Origin: Patiria pectinifera | Taxonomy: Eukaryota > Echinodermata > Asteroidea > Valvatida > Asterinidae | Direction: 5' to 3' | Length of the DNA stretch: 64,000 nt | Assembly (NCBI GenBank): GCA_029964075.1 | Contig: CM057147.1 | Location: 17,381,513-17,445,512, forward strand | Part shown: positions 22,124-33,400 of the stretch, piece after piece | Layout of the letters: each line of letters opens with the position of its first letter | Numbering within the stretch: position 1 is the first letter of the stretch | The notes under the pieces: generated by a model | Told to the model about the DNA's origin: nothing | The model's database searches: none | Seen by the model: only the letters and a program-made list of their open reading frames with translations | Position numbers and translations under genes: made by a program

Positions 22124-23124
22124 GTTAAAAAATACTCTTCGTGTTTTGTTCAGTTAACTTTTATGGTTAGCTAGAATGAGTTTTAGGCTTTGGACCATAG
22201 AGAAGTTACTTACAATTTATGTGGGTTTTTTTTTCAAATTGGAAACCTGAAAGCCCTGGGAAAGGCTTAGTTATTACCTAAATGGTAACTAGTGTACTCT
22301 GATCATCTTCAAAAGCAGCTGGCAAATCCTTCCAAATAGCAGTATATTTTAATGTGTTATTGCAAAGAGTTTTTTTTAAAATAACTTAAGTTGTTACAAT
22401 TAGGTGCTCATTACTGAAAATTTGAGGTTAACCCTTTCCTAACCACATTGTTTATTGACTTGGCTCTCCCCAGAACCAAATAGTTTTTGCTCAGTCATGC
22501 GGAAATCATGAGAGCGTTAAAAACTCTTTTTTTTTCAACCCAGATTTTCACTGCCAAGGTGTGATTAAAATCAAATGTGTTGTGTGAAAAGTTTGTTCCT
22601 TGAACTTTACTCTTTTACATGTATGTGATGTAAGAATCAAGGCCATGTGTGCAAAAATAAGAAAGTTATGCCTGTTTGTTGATCTCGTCCCAGTAATATC
22701 AAACTGCAAGCCATTTTACCACATGACCAAATGGCACTCCATACCTCAAATTGTGTGTCCAAATATACAAAATATAATGGGCAGCCAAATATAACAAACA
22801 TGCCAGCTTGCTGATAAGCAGTGAATAAATCTGTGTTGATCAGGCTGTTCTGTGTGTATTTTCCTGGTCGACTAAAGTCACCTACATGTATGGTAAGGAA
22901 AGGGTTAAGTTTTTTTAAAGAAATTTTCATTAAATTTTTAAACTTGTTTTCAAACTTATTTCAACTCTCTTAATCTTTAAATCTCTCTCAAAAATGTCTT
23001 CACTCAAAGGAAAAAAATGGGCGGATATGAGTACCGTAGTACATATCACCTAAAATTGACAACAAAATTCAGAATTATATCTTTTATTATCATTTTCTGC
23101 CTTTTTCCTCCTCTTTACACCCAG
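22124..23124. other. PITPNM intron
   Basis: 1.0 kb of AT-rich intron with no repeats recognised. It ends in a strong pyrimidine tract and CACCCAG acceptor. Confidence 0.6.
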
Positions 23125-23295
23125 TTGCCCCACCCAGACCAGCCTGTCGTCAGGTCTTCAATCTGTTTCACCGTACAGACCCATCGGCCTCCCGGATAGA
23201 GCCCCTACTCAATCACAAGTTCTCACTCTTACCCCCCACGGCAGTGGCCAGATACCAGAAGTACCCGCTGGGTGACGGGCACTCTATCAGTTTAG
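23125..23295 (+). CDS. PITPNM: PITPNM exon: DDHD domain core
   Basis: The exon encodes [19 protein letters not shown], then [19 protein letters not shown] and [10 protein letters not shown]. The F-H-x-x-D-P-S-A-S-R-x-E-P-L motif supplies the His and last Asp of the DDHD signature and is intact. Phase 1 in and out. In animals the DDHD domain assists membrane targeting with the LNS2 domain. Confidence 0.97.
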
Positions 23296-23394
23296 GTCAG
23301 TGACGTCAAAATAATTAAGCCCTTAAAACCAACCCCTAGGTTTTTTTTGCTATAGACATTCCTTAAAGATACCTAACCCCCTAGGCTCTTTTGG

Positions 23395-23760
23395 CTAGGA
23401 ACTATCCTCAATCCTGCAAAATCATCCAATTGCCACCATGCAAAAAATTGTATTCAGCCTCAATCCTCCAAAATCATCCGATATTTCTTGATTTTGTTCA
23501 GTGGAGAGGTGACCAATGCCTCAATCCTTCAAAATCCTCCAACAATCACTTTTAATGGGTTGAGGCAGTGCGGATGACATTCAGAAGCAGTGCGGATGAT
23601 ATCGAGCATAATGCAGGGCTTGATTATGCATGGCTGAATATAAACATTGCAGGGTACAGCCTACGAACTCGACACAGTGCATCCTCCAAAATCAGCCAAC
23701 ACTTTTTTTGCCATTCATCCTCAATCCTCCAAAATCCACGTGTGCCTAGCTGGCCTTTCT
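23395..23760. repeat. CTCAATCCTCCAAAATC minisatellite, cluster 1
   Basis: CCTCAATCCT(C/G)CAAAATC(A/C)TCC recurs at irregular spacing about six times, mixed with CAGTGCGGATGA and TGCC-type filler. The same unit forms a denser cluster at 27880-28315 in the same intron region. Confidence 0.7.
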
Positions 23761-23976
23761 TCAAGACTCTAATATTCCATAACTAAAGGCAGCGCTGTGA
23801 ATGAACTGTTTCTTCTCAAGGATGACTTTGAAAATCATTTTTTTTTAAAGTACTCTTGGGGGGGGGGGTATGTATGCTTTTGAAAATGTTTATCATTATG
23901 GATGACCCCTAAGCAGAGCCACAAATGTGGTCACAGATCATTTTGCTAACTCTATTCAGGGTTTTTTTTCTCACAG

Positions 23977-24138
23977 TGGACTGCATATCCCACAACACTA
24001 TCCTGTTCATGGAGGGCCAGTCGGGCTGCGTGTCAGGCAACTTCACCCCGAGTCATCGAAGGCTACCTAGCTCTGCGAGTACTTGCAGCGAGATGGCGGA
24101 GGAAGACAGTAGTGGCATGTCGCCTGCTCTTGCAAATG
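23977..24138 (+). CDS. PITPNM: PITPNM exon: linker before the WWG block
   Basis: It encodes VDCISHNTILFMEGQSG and a Ser-rich stretch (PSSASTCSEMAEEDSSGMSP). Poorly conserved sequence, but flanked by a TCTCACAG acceptor and GTATGA donor, phase 1/1, and keeping the frame from 23295 to 46836. It occupies the position of the variable linker between the DDHD core and the WWG motif in the family. The next exon is 22.7 kb away. Confidence 0.85.
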
Positions 24139-24224
24139 GTATGAATTGCTACTAGCTGAGAGGCGCACTTTTCTTAAGCTATACTTAAAAAGGGTGCTGG
24201 GGACTCAGGTTGATGCAATGGGCT

Positions 24225-24486
24225 CATGTGTGAACAAGAGAGGGCGCTTTTTTACCTCTTTGGATAGCCCAGCAGATGGGGCACACCGCGATAGCGTGCT
24301 GGTTAGCGAGCCTATAGGGCAATGCGCGCACGGCTTACTTTAGTCTGAATGTGCACAAAGCATAGCATCTTCGCGTGAGTGTCAGGCGTCGTAGGCAATG
24401 CCTCCGAATGTCTGTTCCACTGGTCTCCCCCAACTCTCCCTTTCTTACCATTGAGGGGGTACTTGTGCAAGAAGCCAATGGTACTT
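24225..24486. repeat. Partial inverted copy of the 17306 MITE
   Basis: AGAGGGCGCTTTTTTACC matches the terminus of the 17306 element. The block 24350-24480 (CTGAATGTGCACAAAGC, CTCCCCCAACTCTCCCTTTC, GAGGGGGTACTTGTGCA) matches the inverse of 17590-17720. The far end is replaced by SINE sequence at about 24487. Confidence 0.65.
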
Positions 24487-24645
24487 TCCGGTACTTTGGC
24501 CTCTGTGTCCCAGGTTCAAATCCCACCCAGGCGGACATGTGGATTGGATTTTCAGTCCCCGCCTGATTGCATTGGTTCTTCTTGAATATCATTGTATGGT
24601 TATTCTCCCATGTCTAAACATTCCTTCATTGGTTCTCTCTTAAGG
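24487..24645 (+). repeat. tRNA-derived SINE, family 2, copy 3 (5' truncated)
   Basis: CCCAGGTTCAAATCCCACCC (B box), GACATGTGGATTGGATTTTC and a pyrimidine-rich tail match the copies at 15151 and 19301. The head is missing and abuts the MITE remnant. Confidence 0.75.
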
Positions 24646-24648
24646 CTT

Positions 24649-24848
24649 TTAGGGGCTTCTAGTTACAATTATCCCCCCCCCCCCCAACAAAAAACACTAT
24701 AACAGTCATATTTTAAAAGTAATTTCCGTCCGTCTGTCCGTCTCTTCAGGCTTTTAGGGGCTTCTAGTTACAATTATCCCCCCCCCCCAACAAAAAAACA
24801 CTATAACAGTCATATTTTAAAAGTAATTTCCGTCCGTCTGTCCGTTTT
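24649..24848 (+). repeat. Direct tandem duplication, ~100-base unit
   Basis: GGCTTTTAGGGGCTTCTAG, an AATTATCCCCCCCCC run, AACACTATAACAGTCATA and AATTTCCGTCCGTCTGTCCG occur twice in order, the second copy from about 24751. The unit leads directly into the 196-base array. A diverged TTTCCGTCCATCTGTCCGGG borders the other array at 41560. Confidence 0.85.
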
Positions 24849-25945
24849 GGGGGCATTTTGTTAAAAATCTAAAATTGATCTTTTCTCACTGGATACTGAA
24901 TGTAATGAGTTGAACTCTTCAGGTAATTCAATTCTAGCCTCTAGGCACCTGATGTGAACTTTTTAGCAAATTTGATGAAGTTGAATTTTCGGGTCAAAAA
25001 CTGACTTTTTTTTGATGCCGGCTATGGAAAACGTTGAAGTTTGGGGGGCATTTTGTAAAAAAATCCAAAAAATTTTCTTTTCTCACTGGATACTGACTGA
25101 AATGAGTTGAAATCTTCAGGGAATACAATTTTGGCCTCTAGGCACCTCGTGTGAACTTTTGAGCAAATTTGATGAAGTTGGATTTTTGGGTGAAAAACTG
25201 ACTTTTTTTATGATGCCGGCTATGGAAAACGTTGACGTTTTGGTGGCATGTTGTAGAAAATCTAAAATTGATCTTTTCTCACTGGATACTGAATGTAATG
25301 AGTTGAACTCTTCAGGGAATTCAATTCTGGCCTCTAGGCACCTCGTGTGAACTTTTGAGCAAATTTGATGAAGTTGGATTTTTGGGTGAAAAACTGACTT
25401 TTTTGATGATGCCGGCTATGGAAAACGTTGAAGATTTGGGGGCATTTGGTAAAAAATTTAAAATTGTTCTTTTCACACTGGATACTGAATGGAATGAGTT
25501 GAACTCTTCAGGGAATTCAATTCTGGCCTATAGGCACCTCTTGTGAACTTTTGAGCAAATTTGATGAAATTGTATTTTTGGGGTCAAAAACTGACTTTTT
25601 CAAAACGTTGAAGTTTTGGTGGCATTTTTAAAAAAATCTAAAATTGTTCTTTTCTCACTGGATACTGAATGTAATGAGTTGAACTCTTCAGGGAATTCAA
25701 TTCTGGCCTCTAGGCACCTCTCGTGAACTTTTGAGCAAATTTGATGAAATTGTATTTTTGGGGTCAAAAACTGACTTTTTCAAAACGTTGAAGTTTTGGT
25801 GGCATTTTTTAAAAAATCTAAAATTGTTCTTTTCTCACTGGATACTGAATGTAATGAGTTGAACTCTTCAGGGAATTCAATTCTGGCCTCTAGGCAACTT
25901 GTAAGAACTTTTCAGCAAATTTGATGAAATTGTATTTTAGGGTCC
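24849..25945 (+). repeat. Array of a ~196-bp repeat, array 1 (about 5.5 units)
   Basis: Each unit contains GATGCCGGCTATGGAAAACG, TTTTGGTGGCATTTT, TCTCACTGGATACTGAATG, GAGTTGAACTCTTCAGGGAA, TCTGGCCTCTAGGCACCT and GAACTTTTGAGCAAATTTGA. Unit length measured between GATGCCGG motifs at 25212 and 25408 is 196. Some units lack the GATGCCGGCTATG part. 196 is not divisible by three, so the ~63-codon frames in the units do not join. Confidence 0.9.
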
Positions 25946-26681
25946 GGGGGACATTCCTCATGTTGCCGTAGTAGGTCACTTATCTGGAATGCATTCAACT
26001 TCCTAAGTGTAACCTGGAAAAAAAATGACACACTATGGGGGGAACTCACACTAAATTGACGTTATAGGGATTAATTAACTAACCAAACTAAACTAAATTC
26101 AGGATCTTTGAAAGGAATTCTTTGAAGGGCACCCCCTATTAGAAAGAGGTATTCGTGTACAAACCCTTTTTTTCAGGAGGGGGGAGGGGGGGGGACAATA
26201 GGAGGTCCTCTTAAGTGTAGGATATTGGGTGTGCATGCGTGTGCAAAAATTTAACTGAGCCGACCCTAGCCATGTTCTCATCTTTTAGAGCTATGATCTC
26301 ATCGTTTATAATTACAAATATGGGACGCGGTAATATAGACGTAGCCGTAGCTTTGGAAACCCACATAAAATTACAAGTTCATACTTTATTGCCTCAAACA
26401 GAAAACGTGTCTTATTATTTTCTGACACTTAATTACTCATGCGTATAGGTAAATGTTATAATACTTGTAGCAAGACGCTTCTGTTCCGTGTTTAGCAAGA
26501 AAATTCACAGTAAAATCATTTTTATCAAAATGCCATATTCATAAGTTATTCTTTAAAAAGATAGCTTGATACAAAAGTTGCACATTATGATCTATTTTTA
26601 TTATGTTTTGTCCTTCATCTACTTTACATCTAAATACCGATAGTTATTATCTTTGTTACAGCACTTTACACTTTGGTAAAC

Positions 26682-26955
26682 AGTAAAAAGCATTCTTGCA
26701 TATAGTGAGAAAATACAGAAATAAAGAAACTACAAATGCCCAAAACGAAAGTATTTTACACAAGCTCAATTAATAAACATGATAAACAGCAGTCTTGCAT
26801 ACAGTGAGAAAATACAGAAATAAAGAAACTACAAATGCCCAAAATGAAAGTATTTTACACAAGCTTAATTAATAAACATGATAAACACTTAAACAGCAGT
26901 CTTGCGCACAATTTGTGAAAATACAGATACAAAACTACAAATGCCCTAAAATAAA
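26682..26955. repeat. Three tandem ~105-bp repeats downstream of the nested gene
   Basis: CAGCAGTCTTGCATACAGTG, AGAAAATACAGAAATAAAG, AAACTACAAATGCCCAAAA and TTAATTAATAAACATGATAA occur in order twice in full (from 26682 and 26788) and once partly (from 26894). They lie within the likely 3' UTR or downstream flank of the minus-strand gene. Confidence 0.85.
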
Positions 26956-27001
26956 ATACTGTAAAATGTTGCTATATCCTTAGTTGTAATTTTTCTATTA
27001 T

Positions 27002-27007
27002 TTTATT
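27002..27007 (-). terminator. Candidate poly(A) signal of the nested gene
   Basis: AATAAA reads on the minus strand about 375 bases past the TGA at 27381. Other AATAAA hexamers occur further on (about 26597 and 26385), so the true end is uncertain. Confidence 0.3.
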
Positions 27008-27380
27008 ACCATACTACTATAAATTTTCTCCACCACTCTACCAAACTTCTGACCTAAACTAAACCTCATACCTTTGTACCTTAATAATTAGCATTATCTA
27101 CAACGGATACATGCAAATTTTTAGCACTTATCAGGGAGACATACAACCAATCAGATCCATTCCATAATTGTATACAATTTAAGTGATCATCTCATTTGCC
27201 CCACAAGTGTACAGATTATTGTTGCAGCAAATCTACTACAATGGTAACAAAATATGATGCTATAAAAGTGGAAGTGTGCCCAACACACAAATCTTTAGGG
27301 TGTTTCCCTCCTCCATGGTAACACGATTAAAATGGTAACAGCAACAGATACTGAGGCAGCCTTAAGGCCAAGGCCCAGCA

Positions 27381-27496
27381 TCAAGGCACTACATCACTGG
27401 GCTCCATGCAGAACTGACCACTTGCGTCCACGGCTTCCTTGTCTGAGAAGAACGTTGTTGTCAAATTTCCCATTGCATCAGTAGTGAGATAAAAGT
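27381..27496 (-). CDS. Nested gene exon 8: IL-1-like C terminus and stop
   Basis: DFYLTTDAMGNLTTTFFSD then KEAVDASGQFCMEPSDVVP and TGA. The W/F-Y-L/I-x-T turn followed by a final F-x-F/M strand is the usual close of an IL-1 trefoil. Acceptor TTTTGATAG. About 10 residues follow the last predicted strand. Confidence 0.88.
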
Positions 27497-30400
27497 CTAT
27501 CAAAAGAACAATTTAAAAGACACTTTTTAACTATTGCCATCTATGTAGAAAGCATACACAGTGTACAGAAGGTATTATTTACCCCATTTTTTTTTTCAAA
27601 CGAAAGTATCAAAGAAATACAGTCTTTTTTCCTTTGAAATATGAGAGATAATGTCCACCTTCCATACCTTTTTATACTATATACATGTAGTCCCACTTTA
27701 TATTATACCCCGAATCTTTTGGAAGTGGGTAGGGGGCCTTTACACTATAAATGCTATACTAGGCGGAGCAGTTGGGAATACAAACTGACTCATTATCAGA
27801 GGGTCGGGGTTCGACTCCAGCTGCTGGCTATATGTTGTGTCCTCATGCAACCCATTTTACCCCTACTTAACCCTAACCCCCTAGGCCCTTGTTGCTTACA
27901 ACCATCCTCAATCCTCCAAAATCCTCCAAAATTTTCCAAAATTTTGCAACTCCGCCTAAAGTTTTCAAAATTGTCAGACAGTCCTGCCTCAAAATGCATT
28001 CATCCTCAATCCTCCAAAATCCTCCTCATCCCAAAACTTTGCACTCGTGTTTAAATGAAGGATAACCAATGCCAAATCCTTCAAAATCATCAGACAGTCC
28101 TGCCTCAAAATGCATTCATCCTCAATCCTCCAAAATCCTCTTGTGCTTCAATCACCATTCATCCTCAATCCTCCAAAATCCTCATGTGCTTCAATCACCA
28201 TTCATCCTCAATCCTCCAGAATCCTCATTTGATTCAATCACCATTCATCCTCAATCCTCTAGAATCCTCCAAAACCGCCAGGAGGATTTTGGAGGAGTGA
28301 GGTGGGTTAGGGTTAACTGTCTCCACCCAGGAGTACGTATTGTAGTAGACATATGAAGAAATGAGTAGATTGAGTTTTTTCATTGCCAAGGAAACTGGAG
28401 ATAATGCGATCCACTGGCCTGATAAGGCATATTGATTTGAGACGGAGTTGAGTAACTACCAAACCAAAATTTGGTGATTTTTTGTTTGCTGAACTCACCT
28501 GTTCGAGATGCCAGCTGGAATGTATACTTGCCGTCTTGCATCGCAATGAAAAAGATCCTGTCATCTGTCCAAACATCGCTGATCTTGTCTGTCAACTCGC
28601 TGCTGTTCACACCCTAACAAAAAAAGTGTTTCGACTTTCTTGTCAGTACTGCAGAATATGCACAGCCGAACTAGCTTGGGTGTTTCCGAAACCTGTGTTC
28701 CCTTCTCAGCTTTGGCTTCGTCCCCAACCCAAGATTTATAAGAATCTAATAATCCCAATTTGCCCAAATTGAATACACATTGTGTGGCATGATTTAGTGT
28801 ATCTACTTCTGCCAGCAGACAATGGACAACATTGTGCTGGGGTCAGTCAAGTCTGGGGACTAAAATCATTTAAAAACTGGTGTATGAAACCAAAACCAGT
28901 CACGTAACCAGGATTTCGTAAACCCTGACTGATCCAACTAATCATTTTGCTGGACCCAAACGGCCAGCCTATATCTCTGGCTAACTGAGTCACTGACAGA
29001 CGAGTCACTGAGTGCAAATAATGTTCCAGTTTTGACGCTTTCGTATACCAGACATATACATGTACTTGGTCTTGTTTAGTCTTCTTTTTGTCGCATAAAC
29101 CATGCACTCAATATAGTTGACTGATTTGTTTTCACGATGTAAGCGTCATTTAGATTAAAATAAATTTTGCTGCGGCTGACTTACAATTCTTGAGGGCTCC
29201 CCATGATCCAACGGTGAGTTGTTATTTACGTTGATGAAAGCCATTGCTCCATATGGGTAATAGAAACGCTTAAAGCGACCTATGCCAAAGAAAAAGAGAA
29301 GGAAAACAAGCAAATAAACTTTAATATTCTGGGAAAACAAAAGTAATTTTTAAGGGTTCCTCACAAGTGGACGGGCACTTGTAGCTCGAAAGCATGAACA
29401 AATGACAAGTGAAGGAATAATGTTTAATTTATTGGTGGGGAAAAAAACACGGACAGAAATCCCTGGAAAACCCATGATGGAATTGGACAGGGAGCATTAA
29501 AAAAATATCCCTTGATAAAAATTCATGTAACAGTTTTCCCCCCTTTTTTTATGGAAATATTAACCATAAAGGAAAGATTAGAATCTGGCCCAAGCGTGAT
29601 CTTACAAGGTGTCAAGTCGTTCGCCGTTGACATGCAGAAACAATTGTTCTTGAAAATCAGGTACTTGGGGCTCTGGCCACTTTGGTTCTGGAAGATGTAG
29701 TACGGTTCCGATTCGCCATTAAATGGCAACTGGCTGACGTGTACCTTGACGTCTATATCCACCATCACCTGGTCTCCTTCGGATAGAAAACAAGAAAAGA
29801 GTAGAATGAATGACCTCGAGAGAGAACAATCTGAGTCTGCCAGTCTTGGCAAGTCCTCCTGAATTTCTGTTTCTGTCCAACTCTACTCAACTCACGTTAA
29901 CTTTGAAAACATATTGATCAAAACCTCTCTATCTGTTTTGAGAATTAAAAAACAACCTTTGTACGGTCCGGAATGTTGGATTTCGCATGCATGGTGTAGT
30001 GCATCCCCGCCCCCCGCCCCTTTTTAATTGTTTTAACTCCTTCATTATTCGCAGCTGGCAAGTAGTACCCATGGGCGTCGCCAGGATTTTTTCTAGAGGG
30101 GGGCAAACAAATTTTTGGCCAAAAAATGCTGGTATTTCTCAACACATTCTCGATTTATCAGTTTTAGAGGGGGGCAGGGACATTTTGCCCCCCCCCCCAA
30201 CTCATTAAATTTACACCACTTTGTCTTCGCCCCTCTTTTCCTTTTTTTTTCTTTCTTTTTTTTTCTTCCTTTTTTTTTTTTTTTTTTTTTTACTTTTCCA
30301 GGGGGGGGCAAGTGCCCCCCCTTGCCCCCCCCCCTCGCGACGCCCATGGTAGTACCATGGTTGTATCCATTTGCTTTGGTGACCAAATCAGATCAGTTTT

Positions 30401-33400
30401 TCTTAGGTAAACATGCTGGCCTAAACAAGATTTGTTTTGGTATTGTACCCCTTCCTTTGCGTCAGGGGTCAAAGGTGATACGCAGGACCCCAATGCGGGA
30501 CTGCGTTGAGAGATTGTGACATTGTTGTGCAATGGAAAATATTGCGTACCTTCGAGTAAAATCTTGATGGCTATTGTGACTTTATGACAAACAAAAGCAC
30601 CACCTTCGTCCTCTTGTTCGCGTTCGACGACCTGTTAACGCAAGTGGAACAGATATGATTAATTACAATGAATTTGCCTTGGCAGTGTGTCTTGGGTTGG
30701 GTTGCGTGGGTTGGGTTGGGTCCAACCTCTTTCCCAGGGTGTCGAGCAGAACGCGCCCACCACTACCTGCTCTCTCACCCTGGTATTGGATCATTTGCAT
30801 GTGAAAGATTTTTTTACACATATGTGTCGCGGGGTCTATTCCAGTTAGGAAAACCCCAATGATATAAATTCAACCGGTTCAGTTCGACAAAATAATCAAA
30901 GAAATAAAAATGTTCGGAAATAGGTATATTTACAGCTCGAATTAAAAAGGACTTTTAATTCAATTCAATCATACACTGTTCAAGTTGAAGTCAAAACAAA
31001 ATATAAACAAAGAAAGTGGATATGTAAACACAAATGAAAATGCACAGATTACAACAATTTACACAACGCAAGAAAAGGATAAGCTGTTCGCAGTTGCGTC
31101 TCCCGCGGTCTTGTCCAGATCCAGTGATGACCGACGATTCGAATCAAATCACGTCCACGAATGCGCGAGTACAAAAGTTCACGAAAAGAACAAAGTTCAC
31201 GGAGCGAGAAGTGGCAGAATCACAGGGAACGAAGGGAAGATCCGGGGCTGAACATCTTGCGGACGTCTAGACAGGCCATCGGCATCTGCGTTCTTCGAAC
31301 CTGGCCGGTACTGAATGCTGAAGTTGTAGTTGGCAAGGGCAGCCAACCACCGCTGCCCAGTCGCATCGAGTTTGGCAGACGTCAGGATGTAGGTCAGCGG
31401 ATTATTATCCGTTAGAACTTTGAAGTTACCGCCATACAGATAATCATGGAACTTCTCAGTCACCGACCACTTTAGCGCCAAGAACTCAAGCTTGTGGGCA
31501 GGGTAGTTGGCCTTGCTTCTTGACAGACCTCGGCTGGCATAGGCGATGACCTTCATTCTTCCTTCCTGCTCCTGATAGAGCGCTGCCCCAAGGCCGGTGA
31601 TGCTGGCATCTGTGTGAATCAGAAAGGGGGAGTTGTAGTCCACAAACCCCAGGACCGGAGCGGTTGTAAGCTTCCCAATCAGGGCATCAAAGGCATCCTG
31701 GCAGTGTGGTGTCCATAGGGCCCCAAAGGGTTCGGTGGCACTTCTGTAGTTGGCCTGCATTCTCCCCTTTTTGAACTTCTTCTTGGTGAGGTCACATCCT
31801 GCGGTCAGTTGGTTTAGGGGTCGGGCAATGGAGGAGTAGTTCGCCACAAACCTCCTGTAGTAGCCCGTGAATCCTAAAAAGGACTTCAACTCTCGGGCAT
31901 TTGTTGGGGTGGGCCACGACTTAACCGCGTTGATTTTGTCTGGATCGGTGCTGACTCCATCCCTCGACACCACGTGGCCTAAGCATTTGACAGAGGTCTG
32001 GAAAAACTGGCATTTTGCGTGGTTGAGTTTAAGACCAAACTCCTGCAAACGGACCAGAACTTCCATCAACCTCTGCTCATGCTCTTCCAGAGTTTTGGAG
32101 AAGATGAGGAGATCATCCAGGTAAACCATTACATCCATCGGGTTCAGATCTCCCACACACTTCTCCATAAGCCTCTGGAAGGTCGCTGGGGCATTGGTGA
32201 TGCCCTGTGACATCCGGTTAAACTCGAAGAACCCCAGGGGACACCAGAAGGCTGTCTTGGGTTTGTCGACCTCCTCAAGCTCTATCTGGTAAGGCCAAAA
32301 AAAAGAATAGTTCTGCTTCCGGTTACCCGACCGACCCTATTTTTAGGCTGCGACCCTAAAAATTTTATCGGCAATTCCAAAGAAAAAAAAAAAAAAAGAT
32401 TGAATAAATAAAAATAAAAACCTTATGTCTTTTCTGTCTTCACAAAATACCTCTCAACAACCCTTTTGCATAAAAAAAAGCTTGTATTTATTGTTTTCTT
32501 ACTTACATTCGCTATTTTTTCAAAAGAAACCTCCGTTATTTTACAAATTCGCTGCGCGATTCAACTACTTCGCAATTCGATGTCTATAATCACGTGCGTA
32601 ATAAGCGCAATGCGGCGACGACTGGTTCCCGCCGCGCCGCGCAGGGGCCAATTATGAAAATGCGGTAACTAGTCTGTGCACGGCTATGCGATCGATATCG
32701 CTAGCAGTAGCATGGCTATGCAGCAGGCGCAGGCACGTGCTCTGTCAACTGGTCGGACTCGACATCGTAAAAATGCTGAGAAAGACATCGTAAAAATGCC
32801 AAGAAAACACCGATGGAGAAAGAACATTTTTGCAAGTTAATTCACAGATTTGATCTAGCTTGTCTGTGTATGTATTGACTAGCGTTGTGCCTATGGTGCG
32901 AACGACCTGAATTGTCCACAATTTTTTTTGCGAATTATCGAACGTAAATATATTGACAATAATTAAGGTAGGTTTTACTCACTTTTTGTGGCCATTTTGT
33001 GTACAGCTTTTGTAGTGCAATGGAAATAGTTCAGGCTAAAACTTCGCATATATATTAATACCCCATTCAATCTGCATAAAAAAAATTGGCAAAAAAAAAA
33101 AAAATTCCGACCGACCGACCCTATTTTTGAAAGGCATGTAATCGGAAGCAGAACTATTTTTTTTTTTTGGCCTAATACCCAGACTTGAAGTCCAGGCATG
33201 TGAACCACCGGGCACCATTTAGAGCGTGGAGGGTCTCCTCAATCCTAGGAATGGTGTATTGGTCCCTGATGGTCCTCGAGTTCAACTTGCTATAATCAAT
33301 GCATAACCTCACATTACCATTCTCCTTCCGGACGACCACAATGGGTGAAGCGAACTGACTCTCGGAAGGGCGGATGATGTCACGATCCATCAGCTCCCTC

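Noticed and set aside
25159-25546. Two ~63-codon frames with similar protein sequence (MSKFDEVGFLGEKL...)
   Set aside because: They arise from the 196-bp repeat. The unit length is not a multiple of three and every unit ends in a stop, so they cannot form a repeat protein.
24849-25945. CRISPR array
   Set aside because: Repeat units are ~196 bp, contiguous and without unique spacers, in a eukaryotic genome.
29957-30245. Additional exon of the nested gene in frames around 30.0-30.2 kb
   Set aside because: The frames lie within the hAT-like MITE. Exons 4 and 5 already join in phase without it.
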